From RYN-230 sp963851025 (GTDB lineage Bacteria > Actinomycetota > Actinomycetes > Streptosporangiales > Streptosporangiaceae): 64,000 nt of DNA. Shown here piece after piece: positions 19,055-28,680 of this stretch (the stretch's first letter is position 1; each line of letters opens with the position of its first letter). A program made the translations under genes and the position numbers. Location of the stretch: NCBI GenBank assembly GCA_963851025.1, contig CAWKOA010000007.1, forward strand, positions 1 through 64,000, given 5' to 3'. The notes beneath the pieces are model-generated. The model ran no database searches. It saw only the letters and a list, made by a program, of their open reading frames with translations, and was not told the origin of the DNA.

Positions 19055-21010
19055 CTAGCCAACGCCCCCCGCGCCGCTGCTGGCCACCGACAGCGGCAGC
19101 AGCGTCCGCCCGGTGGGACCGGTCTGGATCTCGGTGCCCATGGTCGGGCACACGCCGCAGTCATAGCAGGGGGTCCAGCGGCAGTCTTCGACCTCCGCGG
19201 CCCCGGCGGGGTCGACGGCGTCCTGCCAGTCCGCCCACAGCCAGTCGCGGTCCAGGCCGGCGTCCAGGTGATCCCAGGGCAGGACCTCGCTGTACTCGCG
19301 TTCCCGCGTCGTGTACCAGGCGACGTCCACCGGCTCGTCCGCCAGGGCCTGCTCCGCGCTGTGCATCCAGCGCTCGAACGAGAAGTACTCGCTCCACCCG
19401 TCGAACCGGGCCCCGGCCTGCCAGGCCGCCCTGATCACCTTGGCTACCCGGCGGTCGCCCCGGGACAGCAGGCCCTCGATGATGGACGGCTCGCCGTCGT
19501 GGTAGCGGAAGCCCACCGAGCGCCCGTACGTGCGGTCCGCCCGCAGGGCCGCGCCGAGCTGGCGCAGCCGGTCGTGCACGGTCTCGTGGTCACACTGGGC
19601 CGCCCACTGGAACGGGGTGTGCGGCTTGGGCACGAAACCGCCGATGGACACGGTGCACCGGATGTCCTTGCGCCCGCTCGCCTCCCGCCCGGCCTGGATC
19701 ACCCGGCGGGCCAGGTCCGCGATGGCGAGCACGTCCTCGTCCGTCTCGGTGGGCAGGCCGCACATGAAGTAGAGCTTGACCTGCCGCCAGCCGTTGGCGT
19801 AGGCGGTGCTGACCGTGCGGATCAGGTCGTCCTCGGTGACCATCTTGTTGATCACCTTGCGGATCCGCTCCGAGCCGCCCTCGGGGGCGAAGGTCAGCCC
19901 GGACCGCTTGCCGTTCCGGCTCAGCTCGTTGGCCAGGGTCACGTTGAACGCGTCGACCCGGGTGGAGGGGAGGGAGAGCCCGGTCGCGGTGCCCTCGTAC
20001 CGGTCGGCCAGCCCGGTGACGATCTCGTTGATCTCGCTGTGGTCGGCGCTGGACAGGGAGAGCAGGCCGACCTCGCTGAAGCCGCTCTCGGCCAGCCCGC
20101 ACTCGACCATGTCGCCGACCGTGGTCACGCTGCGCTCGCGCACCGGCCGGGTGATCATCCCGGCCTGGCAGAACCGGCAGCCCCGGGTGCAGCCGCGGAA
20201 GATCTCCACGCTGAACCGCTCGTGCACGGACTCAGCCACGGGAACCAGCGGCTTGCGCGGGTACGGCCACTCGTCCAGGTCCATCACGGTGTGCTTGGGG
20301 ATGCTGAACGGGACCCCGCTGCGGTTCGGCGCGACCCGCCTGATCCGCCCGTCCGGCAGGTAGTCCACGTCGTAGAAGCGGGGCACGTAGACCCCGGCCT
20401 CGGTGGCCAGCCGGAGCAGCAGGCCGTCCCGGCCGCCGGGCTGCCCGGCCCGCTTCCACTCCTTGATCAGCGCCGTGATGGCCAGCACGGCCTGCTCGCC
20501 GTCGCCGAGCACCGCGCCGTCCAGGAACTCCGCGACCGGCTCCGGGTTGAACGCGGCGTGCCCGCCGGCCAGCACCAGCGGATGCCGCTCGTCCCGGTCG
20601 GCGGCCGAGAGCGGGATGCCGGCCAGGTCGAGGGCGGACAGCAGGTTCGTGTAGCACAGTTCGGTGGCGAAGCTCACGCCCAGCACGTCGAAGGCGGCCA
20701 CCGGGCGGTGCCCGTCCACGGTGAACTGCGGGATCCCGTGCTCGCGCATCAGCGCTTCCAGGTCCGGCCAGATGCTGTAGGTGCGCTCGGCGAGCACGCC
20801 TTCCCGCTCGTTCAGCACCTCGTACAGGATCTGGACGCCCTGGTTGGGCACGCCGACCTCGTAGGCGTCCGGGTACATCAGCGCCCAGCGGACCTCCGCC
20901 GCGTCCCAGTCACCGACCACGGAGTTCAGCTCGCCGCCGATGTACTGGATCGGCTTGCGCACCTGGGGCAGCAGGGCCTCCAGGCGTGGGTAGACCGATT
21001 CCACAGGCAT
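19055..21010 (-). CDS. TIGR03960 family B12-binding-like radical SAM protein
   Basis: A radical S-adenosylmethionine enzyme of unknown reaction. The cluster-binding motif is CTRGCRFC, with Cys at residues 274, 278 and 281. The N-terminal half resembles a cobalamin-binding fold (YPDAYEVGVPNQGVQILYEVLN). Later motifs are TFAPEGGSERIRKVINK and KLYFMCGLPTETDEDV. A C-terminal Cys cluster, CYDCGVCP, is also present. Length 651 residues, no frame breaks. It lies between rodA and the DUF2344 gene, 15 bp downstream of rodA, in the usual actinobacterial order. Confidence 0.94.
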   Translation of the reverse strand: MPVESVYPRLEALLPQVRKPIQYIGGELNSVVGDWDAAEVRWALMYPDAYEVGVPNQGVQILYEVLNEREGVLAERTYSIWPDLEALMREHGIPQFTVDGHRPVAAFDVLGVSFATELCYTNLLSALDLAGIPLSAADRDERHPLVLAGGHAAFNPEPVAEFLDGAVLGDGEQAVLAITALIKEWKRAGQPGGRDGLLLRLATEAGVYVPRFYDVDYLPDGRIRRVAPNRSGVPFSIPKHTVMDLDEWPYPRKPLVPVAESVHERFSVEIFRGCTRGCRFCQAGMITRPVRERSVTTVGDMVECGLAESGFSEVGLLSLSSADHSEINEIVTGLADRYEGTATGLSLPSTRVDAFNVTLANELSRNGKRSGLTFAPEGGSERIRKVINKMVTEDDLIRTVSTAYANGWRQVKLYFMCGLPTETDEDVLAIADLARRVIQAGREASGRKDIRCTVSIGGFVPKPHTPFQWAAQCDHETVHDRLRQLGAALRADRTYGRSVGFRYHDGEPSIIEGLLSRGDRRVAKVIRAAWQAGARFDGWSEYFSFERWMHSAEQALADEPVDVAWYTTREREYSEVLPWDHLDAGLDRDWLWADWQDAVDPAGAAEVEDCRWTPCYDCGVCPTMGTEIQTGPTGRTLLPLSVASSGAGGVG

Positions 21011-21025
21011 CCTGACAGCTTACGT

Positions 21026-22220
21026 TTAGCCGAACACCGGATGTCGCCGGTGCACGGACTGGAGCACGCCTATCGCGATCATGTCCGCGAACATGGCGGA
21101 TCCCCCGTAGGACACGAACGGCAGCGGGAGGCCGGTCACCGGCATGATGCCGATGGTCATGCCGATGTTGATGAACGCCTGCAGCCCGAACCAGAGCGCG
21201 ATGCCGGACGCGACCAGCAGGCCGAACTGATCGTCAGCCCGGGTGGCGATGCGCAGCGCGCGGAAGATCACCACGGCCAGCAGGACGATGATCACCGCGC
21301 AGCCGGCAAAGCCCACTTCCTCGCCGGCCACGCTGAAGATGAAGTCGGTCTGCTGGTTGGGCACGAAACTCGCGGTGACCAGCGGGCCGTGCAGCAGGCC
21401 GGTGCCGAGCATCTTCCCGGAGCCGATCATGATCTTGGAGTGGATCGTCTCGTACCCGGTCCCGCTCGGGTCCGCCCCGGGATGCAGGAACGAGGTCAGC
21501 CGGTCCAGCTGGTAGCTGCGCAGCAGGTGCAGCTTGAACACGGCCACCACCGCGAGCGCCCCGGCCGCCGCCATGCCCGGCCACCCAGCGCAGCTTCAGG
21601 CCGGACAGCGCGATCATGCCCGCCGTGATCAGCAGCAGCAGGATGATCACGCCGAGGGCCGGCTCACGTTCCACCAGCACCACCGGGATCAGCGCGAGCA
21701 CGAGCACCCCGGCGGCGTGCTTCGGGCCGGGGACCCGGCCGCCGTCCCGCAGCTCACCGAAGACGACGGCGATGACCAGGATGAGCCCGATCTTGGCGAA
21801 CTCCGAGGGCTCCACCTGGAAGCCCGCGGGCAGGTTGATCCAGGCCTTGGCCCCGCTCACGCTGGTGCCCAGCGGGGTGAGCACCGCCAGCAGGCCCAGC
21901 ACGGAGGCCACGTAGACGAACGGGGCGAGCAGCCGGATCTGCCGGTAGTCCAGCAGGCTCACCACGACCATCAGGATCACGCCGAGCGCGACGTTGATCA
22001 GCTGCTTGATCAGGTAGCTGCGCGGGTCCGCGCTGGGCTGGGTGGCCGAGTAGACCAGCAGCGTGCCGATCAGGCTGAGCGCGACCACCGCGGCCAGCAG
22101 GATCCAGTCGTACCGGCGCAGCGGCGAGTCCTTGGCGACCGCCCGGAGCAGCAGCGGCCGGCGCTTCTGGCCGAAGCTGGGGCTGCGGGGGGACGTGTAG
22201 TCCCTGGTGCCGAGGCTCAT
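21026..22220 (-). CDS. rodA: RodA, SEDS peptidoglycan glycosyltransferase (frameshifted)
   Basis: Polymerises lipid II during cell elongation together with the class B PBP encoded next to it. Ten or so membrane helices are visible. Family motifs are GAKAWINLPAG, QVEPSEFAKIG, NQQTDFIFSVAGEEVGF and GLPLPFVSYGGSAM. One extra base near 21583 splits the gene, and its removal gives about 398 residues. The motif usually written PDLGT, which holds the catalytic Asp, reads PALGV here (Ala codon at 21657-21659). The ATG overlaps the stop of pbp2 by one base (TGATG), so the genes are translationally coupled. Confidence 0.93.
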
Positions 22221-24298
22221 CAGGAGCCCCCGTAGCCCGCCGGGGCGGTGATAGTGCCGCTCGGGTGGATCGCCGGCAGCCCGTGCGGCAGGTTGCCGCC
22301 CGGCAGCGCCGCCTTGTGCCCCTCCAGGCCGTAGATGTCGTCGTAGATCTGGCGGACAGCGGGCGCGGCCACCTCAGCTCCGTAGTTGGAGTTCGGGATC
22401 ATGACCACCACCACGTACTTCGGGTTGCTGCAGGGCGCGAACGAGGCGAACACCGACGTTACCGAGCTGTTGAACACTTCAGCCGTACCCGTCTTGCCCG
22501 CCACGCAGACCTGGTTCCGCGGGAAGCCGCCGAACGCGCTGGCCGCCGTGCCCGCGCCGGTGGTCACCCCGGCCAGCGCGCTGCGGATGTAGGCCAGGGT
22601 GCTCCCGGCCACCGGCAGCCGCCGGATCAGCCTGGGCCTGATCTTCTTGACCAGCTGGCCGGACGGGCTGATGACCGCCTCGCCGATCCGGGGGCTGTAC
22701 AGCTTGCCGCCGTTGGCCAGGGCGGCGTAGGCGTCGGCGAGCTGGAGCGGGGTCACCGCGACGTAGCCCTGCCCGATGGCCGCGATCGCCGCCTCGCCCG
22801 GCTCCCAGACGTTGCCGTAGTGGCAGTCCTGGTACTCGATCTGCTGCACGTACGACCCGTTCGCCCGGCCGTACTTGCACCAGTCCTGGCCGGTATGCGC
22901 GTTGCCTTTCCAGAGGTAGTACAGCCATTCCCGGGTCGGGATGCTGCCCGCGCCCTGCTCGGGCAGGTCGATCCCGGGCGCCTTCCCGAATCCCCAGCCC
23001 AGCTCCATTTTCTGCATTTCCTGGATCGGGGCCTTCGGGCTGGTGACGACGTTGTCCTTGGGGTGGTCGTGCTGGTAGATGCCGTAGGCCAGCTCGTAGA
23101 AGACCGTGTCGCAGGAGATGACCAGGGCCTCGTGCAGGCTCATCTGGCCGAGGCTCTTCTGGCCGTCGTTGAGGAAGGACCGGCCGCCGATGTTGTACGA
23201 GGCCGGGCAGTTGTAGGTGCCGGCCAGGCTGTACCCGGCCTTGACCGCGGCCGCGGTGGAGGTCACCTTGAACGTCGAGCCGGGCGCGTACTCGCCCTGG
23301 GTGACCCGGTTCAGGATCGGCTTGTTCCCGTTGATCAGCTGCCGGTACTGCCTCTCGGAGATGCCGCCGTTCCACACGCTGGGGTTATACGAGGGCTCGC
23401 TGGCCATGGCGACCACCCGGCCGCTAGTGGTCATCACGATCGCCGCGCCGGTCGTGGCCTTCGGGCTGCCGGTCTGCTGGGCCTTGCGGATCGTGTTGGC
23501 CAGCACGGTCTGCACGTCACCCTGGAGCCGGGCGTTGATGCTGGTGACCAGGTCGTTCCCGGTCTTGGGCGCGGTGGCGCGGACCACCCCGAGCTGCTGG
23601 CCGGCGTTGTTCACCGACAGCACCTGCTGGCCCGGGGTGCCCTGCAGGTCCTGGTTGTACTGCGCTTCCAGGCCCGCCTGGCCGACCAGGTCGACGCCGG
23701 CGAAGCCGGTGGTGGGCAGGTGCTGCTGCTTCATCTGCTGGGCGGTGATCGGGCCGAGGTAGCCGAGGACCTGGGCCGGGTTCGCCCCGTTGGGCTGCGG
23801 GTACCGGGCCACCGGGTTCACCCCGGCGCTCACCCCGGGGTAGCTGGCGTGGTCCTGCATGATCTGGACCGCGATCGAGTCCGGGACATGGTCAGCCACC
23901 GGGACGGGCTGGTACGGCGAGCCGGGCCAGCACGGCTGGGAGACCTGGGCGTTGCACAGCCGGACTTTCTCGGTCATCAGCTTGTCGGACATGCCGAGCA
24001 GGTGGGCCAGCCTGCGCAGCACCGCGGCGCCGCCGTCGCTCTGGGTGGCCAGGTTCATCATGTTCACCGTGACCACCAGGGAGCTGGCGTTGTCCACCAG
24101 GGGCAGGCCCGCGTCGTCGAGGATCTGGCCGCGGACGGCAGGCGTGATCACCGTCTGCGTCTGGTCCTGGGCGGCCAGCTGCACGTAGCTGTGGCCGTTC
24201 ATGACCTGCAGGTACCACAGCCGCCCGCCGAGGGAGATCAGCAGCGCGGCCACGATCGCGTAGAGCACGATCAGGCGCCGCCGTGACGCCGGGATCAT
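22220..24298 (-). CDS. mrdA: Penicillin-binding protein 2, elongation transpeptidase
   Basis: A class B PBP that crosslinks new peptidoglycan in the elongation complex. One N-terminal membrane helix (LIVLYAIVAALLISLGG) leads into the dimerisation domain. The transpeptidase domain has SxxK in EYAPGSTFKVTS, SxN-type SCDTVFYE and KTG in VCVAGKTGTAEVF. I chose ATG 24298: GGAGGG lies upstream and the codon overlaps the mreD stop as ATGA, whereas the alternative ATG 24337 would overlap mreD more. Length is about 692 residues, uninterrupted. The C-terminus lacks PASTA domains, as expected for an elongation PBP. Confidence 0.95.
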   Translation of the reverse strand: MIPASRRRLIVLYAIVAALLISLGGRLWYLQVMNGHSYVQLAAQDQTQTVITPAVRGQILDDAGLPLVDNASSLVVTVNMMNLATQSDGGAAVLRRLAHLLGMSDKLMTEKVRLCNAQVSQPCWPGSPYQPVPVADHVPDSIAVQIMQDHASYPGVSAGVNPVARYPQPNGANPAQVLGYLGPITAQQMKQQHLPTTGFAGVDLVGQAGLEAQYNQDLQGTPGQQVLSVNNAGQQLGVVRATAPKTGNDLVTSINARLQGDVQTVLANTIRKAQQTGSPKATTGAAIVMTTSGRVVAMASEPSYNPSVWNGGISERQYRQLINGNKPILNRVTQGEYAPGSTFKVTSTAAAVKAGYSLAGTYNCPASYNIGGRSFLNDGQKSLGQMSLHEALVISCDTVFYELAYGIYQHDHPKDNVVTSPKAPIQEMQKMELGWGFGKAPGIDLPEQGAGSIPTREWLYYLWKGNAHTGQDWCKYGRANGSYVQQIEYQDCHYGNVWEPGEAAIAAIGQGYVAVTPLQLADAYAALANGGKLYSPRIGEAVISPSGQLVKKIRPRLIRRLPVAGSTLAYIRSALAGVTTGAGTAASAFGGFPRNQVCVAGKTGTAEVFNSSVTSVFASFAPCSNPKYVVVVMIPNSNYGAEVAAPAVRQIYDDIYGLEGHKAALPGGNLPHGLPAIHPSGTITAPAGYGGS

Positions 24299-25698
24299 CG
24301 AGAAAGCCCTCCTGACCGCTTGCCGAAAATCCGCCACAGCGACCGGCGGCGGCCGAACGCGCGGCGGCCGCTCAGGGCGCTGGCCGGGGCCCGGCGGCCG
24401 CTCAGGGCGCCCGACCTGGTCCCGCGGAACCGGGGGGTGTGCAGCTTCCCGGCGCGCAGCCCGCCGCCCCGGGCCCGCCGGCCGAGGACCGAGCCGCCGA
24501 TGGCGCCGTCGCGTCGCCGGCCGGCGCCCAGCCTCAGGTGCACCGGCCGGGCGGGACGGCGGCCCATGCGCAGGGCGGCCGCCCGGGCACTGCTGGACGA
24601 TCCGCCCGGCATGATCTTGCCGCGCAGCCGCGGCCCGCGGGACGGGCGGAGCGCCCGGCCGCCCGAGCCGTCGCCCAGGGCGCCGCCGCCCCGGCTGAAA
24701 GCCTTCGCGGGCATCCCGCCGCCGCGCTGCCAGCTGCCCTGCGTCCGCGTTCCGCCTGGCCTGCTCCCCCGGTTCTGGCTGAAGGCCTTCGCGGGCATCC
24801 CGCCGCCCTGCGGACGCGTGCCTGGCCTGCCCCCCTGGTTCGGGCGGGGCCGGTGTCTCGTGCCCAGGTGCAGGTTCACCGGCCGGGACGGCTGCCTCCG
24901 CCCGGCGGCGCCCGCGGCGCCGGTCAGGGCCGAGCCGCCGCCGCTGAACTTCAGGTGGATCGGCCGGGACGGCCGGGCCGGGGCGGGCCGCGTCTCGCTG
25001 GCCGAGCCCCCCTGGTTCGACCCGGCCCGCAGGACGCGGGCTTTCAGCCTCGGGGGACGCCCGGTCCTGCTGTCGCGCAGCACCGCGCCGGAGCCGGAGA
25101 ACAGGGCCGCCGCGCCCGCGAGGCCGGGCACGCCCAGCGGGCGGCCCGCCATCCTGGCCCGGGCCGACCCGCCGGGAAAGCTGGCCAGGCCCGGCGTGGC
25201 CAGCGCCGGGGCGGCCAGGGCCCGGGCCCGGATCACGGCGTAGAGCACGAACGGGCTGAGCAGCACGTCGTAGACGACGGAGGCGGGCAGCACCTGGCCG
25301 ACCGCGGACCAGGTGATGTCCGGGTTCCCGAACATCATCCCGGTCAGCGCGAAGAGCAGTTCCCCGGCGGCGGACCCGATGGCCACCACGCCGATCGGCA
25401 CCCAGGCGGAATCGTCCAGATGGCCGCCCACCCGTCCGGCGGCGTACCCGACCAGGCAGAACACCAGCGCGTACTGGCCCACCAGGTGGGTGGCGGGCGG
25501 CGCCACATCCAGGGCCAGCCCGGCGCAGAACCCGCCCAGCATGCCTTCCACCGGGCCGCCGGTCAGCGCGAGCGCGACCACCACGACCAGCACCAGGTCG
25601 GGCCCGGCCGCGAAAGGCAGGCGGAGGTTGTCCAGCACGGTCACCTGGATCAGGGTCGCGAGCAGCAGCAGCGCGGCCGAGAACGCGATGCGCCGCAC
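24295..25698 (-). CDS. mreD: MreD with a ~300-residue basic repetitive C-terminal extension
   Basis: Integral membrane subunit of the Mre elongation complex. Residues 1-160 (from GTG 25698) are the normal MreD: ALLLLATLIQVTVLDNLRLP, DLVLVVVVALALTGG, LDVAPPATHLVGQYALVFCL and a last helix ending LSPFVLYAVIRARAL. GTG 25698 directly follows the mreC stop and matches the short MRR start of relatives; an upstream start at 25722 is possible. Residues about 165-467 form a long Arg/Gly/Pro/Ser tail with repeats: SRPIHLKF (244-251), SRPVNLHL (271-278), ARPVHLRL (383-390), PAKAFS (302-307 and 330-335) and ALSGRRA (431-437 and 441-447). MreD is normally about 160-200 residues. The tail is one open frame, ending at the stop that overlaps pbp2. 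Confidence 0.9.
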   Translation of the reverse strand: MRRIAFSAALLLLATLIQVTVLDNLRLPFAAGPDLVLVVVVALALTGGPVEGMLGGFCAGLALDVAPPATHLVGQYALVFCLVGYAAGRVGGHLDDSAWVPIGVVAIGSAAGELLFALTGMMFGNPDITWSAVGQVLPASVVYDVLLSPFVLYAVIRARALAAPALATPGLASFPGGSARARMAGRPLGVPGLAGAAALFSGSGAVLRDSRTGRPPRLKARVLRAGSNQGGSASETRPAPARPSRPIHLKFSGGGSALTGAAGAAGRRQPSRPVNLHLGTRHRPRPNQGGRPGTRPQGGGMPAKAFSQNRGSRPGGTRTQGSWQRGGGMPAKAFSRGGGALGDGSGGRALRPSRGPRLRGKIMPGGSSSSARAAALRMGRRPARPVHLRLGAGRRRDGAIGGSVLGRRARGGGLRAGKLHTPRFRGTRSGALSGRRAPASALSGRRAFGRRRSLWRIFGKRSGGLSR

Positions 25699-25699
25699 G

Positions 25700-26676
25700 T
25701 CAGTGCCCCGATCCGGTGGCACTGGGCGTGGGCGTGGCGGTGGTCCCGGGGGACGGCGTGCGGCTGGCGCCCGGGGAGGCCGCCGCCGGGGCGGTGGCGG
25801 ACGGGGTCGGCCGGGGCGGCAGCACCGAGAATCTGGGGTCGGTCCGCGGCGCGACGACCACGACGCCGACCACGCCCAGCGCCGTGTCGCTGGCGAACGG
25901 GCGGACCAGCGCCTCCTTGGTCAGCGAGCTGCTGGTGCCCTCCAGCTTGGTGATCACCCCCACCGGCACCCCGGGCACGTAGGGGCGGCCGCCCGCCGAG
26001 CCGAACGTGACCAGTTCCTGGCCCGCGTGCAGGACCGCGTTGACGTCGAAGACCTGGAGCCGGAGCAGCCCGCTGCCGGTCATGCTCTTGCCGGTCCCGC
26101 TCACCACGCCGATCTGCCCGGTGCCCGCCAGCCGGACCCCGACGGTCACGCTGGCGTCGGTGGCGAGCAGCACGGTGGACGTGGTCGCGCTGGCCGAGGT
26201 GACGGTGCCGACCAGGCCCTGCCCGTTCAGCACGGTCTCGTCGGGCTTGATGCCGTCCACCCGCCCGGCGTCGATAGTGACCGAGTCGTCGTAGGCCGCG
26301 CCGGCCGCGATCACGCTCGCGGTCACGATCCGGTACCTGCCCCGGCCGGCCAGCTGCGAGCAGCTGGCTCGAGCTGGCCCGCCTCGTACCTGCTGAGCTG
26401 CTGCCGGTTCAGCTGGGCGCGGAGATCAACCACCTGCCGTTGGAGAGCGTCGATCTTGCTTTGCGAGCCCGAGCCGGTCAGCCCGTCAGCGAACGAGGCC
26501 ACCGGCCTGGTGACGAAGCTGGCGGCACTTTCCACCGAGCCGAACACGCTGCCGCCCACCGAGCGCAGGCCACCGAGCGGCGCACCCGCGCCGCCCTGGT
26601 AGTTGATGGTGATCAGCGCAAGCGCCGCCACCACCAGCACCCCCAGAACGATGCGGGTTCGCCGGGTGTCGTGCAC
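25700..26676 (-). CDS. mreC: MreC, rod-shape scaffold protein (frameshifted)
   Basis: A periplasmic-side scaffold linking MreB/MreD to the wall synthases. The N-terminus has a membrane helix (IVLGVLVVAALALITINY), then a coiled coil (SKIDALQRQVVDLRAQLNRQQL). The beta domain follows with SVTIDAGRVDGIKPDETVLNGQGLVG, VLLATDASVTVGVRL, GTGKSMTGSGLLRLQVF and LVTFGSAGGRPYVPGVPVG. Two extra bases in 26330-26375 separate the halves; removing them joins the coil to RYRIVTASVIAAG. A Pro/Thr/Ser/Ala tail ends the protein at about 325 residues. Confidence 0.92.
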
Positions 26677-26780
26677 CAGGTCTCCTCGTCAAGCCGCCGG
26701 CCATGCCCCGGTTAGCTAGCCCGGTTAGCTAGCCCTGTCAACTGCCGCTGCCGCGGCTCCCCATACTGCCCTCTTCGAGG
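26677..26780. other. mreB-mreC gap with short tandem repeat
   Basis: A 104-bp spacer. Bases around 26709-26734 carry two tandem copies of CCGGTTAGCTAGC, each containing the small palindrome GCTAGC. No terminator is evident, so mreB and mreC are probably one transcript. Confidence 0.5.
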
Positions 26781-27812
26781 TCAGCGGCGGGACTCCGGGA
26801 CCAGAACCTGGCGCAGGGTGTCGAAATCTTCCACGCACTTGCCGGTGCCCAGCACCACCGAATCCAGCGGGTTGTCCGCCACATGCACCGGCATGCCCGT
26901 TTCCTCGCGCAGCCGGTCCGACAGCCCGCGCAGCAGCGCCCCGCCGCCGGTCAGCGCGATGCCCCGGTCCATCACGTCGCCGGCCAGCTCCGGCGGGCAC
27001 TTGTCCAGGGTGGTCTTGACCGTGTCCACGATCAGCGCGACCGGCTCCTCGATGGCCCGGCGGATTTCCTCCGCGGAGATCACGATCGTCTTGGGCAGCC
27101 CGCTGACCAGGTCACGGCCGCGGATCTCGGCGTGCGGCTCGTCCGCCGACGGGTAGGCCGAGCCGAGCGCCATCTTGATCTCCTCGGCGGTGCGGTCGCC
27201 GAGCATGAGCGAGTACTCCTTCTTGCCGAACGTGATGATCGCCTGGTCCAGCTCGTCCCCGGCGACCCGGATCGACTGGGAGGTGACGATCCCGCCCAGC
27301 GAGATCACGGCGACCTCGGTGGTGCCCCCGCCGATGTCCACCACCATGTTCCCGGTGGGCTCGTTGACCGGGAGGCCGGCCCCGATCGCCGCGGCCATCG
27401 GCTCCTCGATGATGTAGACCCGGCGGGCGCCGGCCTGGTGGCCGGCCTCCTTGACCGCGCTCTGCTCGACCCCGGTGATGCCGCTGGGCACGGCCACGAC
27501 GACCCGCGGCTTGGCCAGGTGCCGGCGCCGGTGCACCTTCTGGATGAAGTAGCGCAGCATCCGCTCGGTCACGTCGAAGTCGGCGATGACGCCGTCCTTG
27601 AGCGGACGCACGGCCACGATGTTGCCGGGCGTCCGCCCGATCATCCGTTTCGCCTCGACCCCGACGGCGACGATCGCGCCCGTGTTGGTATTCAGCGCCA
27701 CCACGGAGGGTTCGTTGAGCACGATGCCGCGGCCCCGGACGTACACCAGGGTGTTCGCAGTGCCCAGATCGACCGCCATGTCACGGCCCAGAAACGCCAG
27801 CGCGTTGCTCAT
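26781..27812 (-). CDS. mreB: MreB, rod-shape-determining actin homologue
   Basis: A bacterial actin that orients cell-wall elongation or, in sporulating actinomycetes, spore-wall synthesis. The nucleotide site is clear: AVDLGTANTLVYVRGRGI near the N-terminus, GNMVVDIGGGTTEVAVISLGG in the middle and IALTGGGALLRGL near the end. Also present are IGRTPGNIVAVRPLKDGVIADFD and RVYIIEEPMAAAIGAGLPV. Length 343 residues, uninterrupted. First gene of the mre-pbp2-rodA run, with 117 bp to ndk upstream. Confidence 0.98.
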   Translation of the reverse strand: MSNALAFLGRDMAVDLGTANTLVYVRGRGIVLNEPSVVALNTNTGAIVAVGVEAKRMIGRTPGNIVAVRPLKDGVIADFDVTERMLRYFIQKVHRRRHLAKPRVVVAVPSGITGVEQSAVKEAGHQAGARRVYIIEEPMAAAIGAGLPVNEPTGNMVVDIGGGTTEVAVISLGGIVTSQSIRVAGDELDQAIITFGKKEYSLMLGDRTAEEIKMALGSAYPSADEPHAEIRGRDLVSGLPKTIVISAEEIRRAIEEPVALIVDTVKTTLDKCPPELAGDVMDRGIALTGGGALLRGLSDRLREETGMPVHVADNPLDSVVLGTGKCVEDFDTLRQVLVPESRR

Positions 27813-27929
27813 CAGGAACGAGAACCTTCCAAAAAGGGTCTGCTGGATGATCTGTGGTCTTATTGCCGCGGCTCACGCCCTGCCGGGCCCGAGCCGCTCT
27901 TTGTCCTTCATCGACCAGCGCCAGCCCGC

Positions 27930-28340
27930 CTAAACGAGGTCAGGAAAGAAGATCTTGATTTCCCGTTCGGCGGAGTCCAGCGAGTCGGATCCGTGCACCA
28001 TGTTCTGCTGAACATCCAACGCGTGATCACCGCGGATAGTGCCCGCGTTCGCCTGCACCGGGTCGGTCGCGCCGGCCAGTCCGCGGAAGGCCTCGACGGC
28101 CCGGGGACCCCGCACGACCAGCGCAACCAGCGGTCCGGACGTGATGAACACGATCAGCGACGGGAAGAAGGGCTTGCCCACGTGCTCGGCGTAGTGCGCC
28201 TCGGCCGTTTCCGCCGTGATGACGCGCATATCCATCGCCGCGATCTGCAGTCCCTTGCGCTCAATCCGGGACAGGACTTCCCCGATCAGCCCGCGCCGGA
28301 CCGCATCGGGCTTGATTAGGACAAGGGTACGTTCACTCAC
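27930..28340 (-). CDS. ndk: Nucleoside diphosphate kinase
   Basis: Balances NTP pools by phosphotransfer through a His. The active-site signature NMVHGSDS carries the catalytic His at residue 116. RTLVLIKPDAVRRGLIGEV opens the protein, and PFFPSLIVFITSGP and NAGTIRGDHA follow. I chose GTG 28340 because GAGGAGCAAAGCA precedes it and it gives 136 residues, the family size; the longer frame upstream has no family match. Confidence 0.97.
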   Translation of the reverse strand: MSERTLVLIKPDAVRRGLIGEVLSRIERKGLQIAAMDMRVITAETAEAHYAEHVGKPFFPSLIVFITSGPLVALVVRGPRAVEAFRGLAGATDPVQANAGTIRGDHALDVQQNMVHGSDSLDSAEREIKIFFPDLV

Positions 28341-28680
28341 TGCTTTGCTCCTCTTGGCCGGTGGCAACGGTGCCGATCCCGGAGTGATCGAGGGCAATCC
28401 CGCCGCGGCCAGATACTACCGTTGCCGCAGCACCGGCCAGGGGTCCGCGACACACGCGGACACCCGGCCCAGCCCCCGTCACGCCAGCACGCCCGACCCA
28501 AACGCGGGCGTAGCCGCCGAATCTAACGTAACTGCCCGGACGGCGGCGGCGCACCTCCCCGGCTGCCTGACGGTCCGTTCAGCCAGAGTTGTCCCCGCGC
28601 CTGTGACCTGGACATTTGATGACCATCTGAGGCAAGCTCGTGGGAGCGTCACCGCCCCTAGAGAAGCTGACGATAAGCAG
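28341..28680. promoter_or_regulatory. Divergent intergenic region between ndk and the sensor kinase
   Basis: A 340-bp gap, probably holding back-to-back promoters. I see no tRNA, terminator hairpin or convincing -35/-10 pair. A locally AT-rich patch lies around 28595-28640 (GACATTTGATGACCATCTG), which could be the kinase promoter. Confidence 0.4.
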
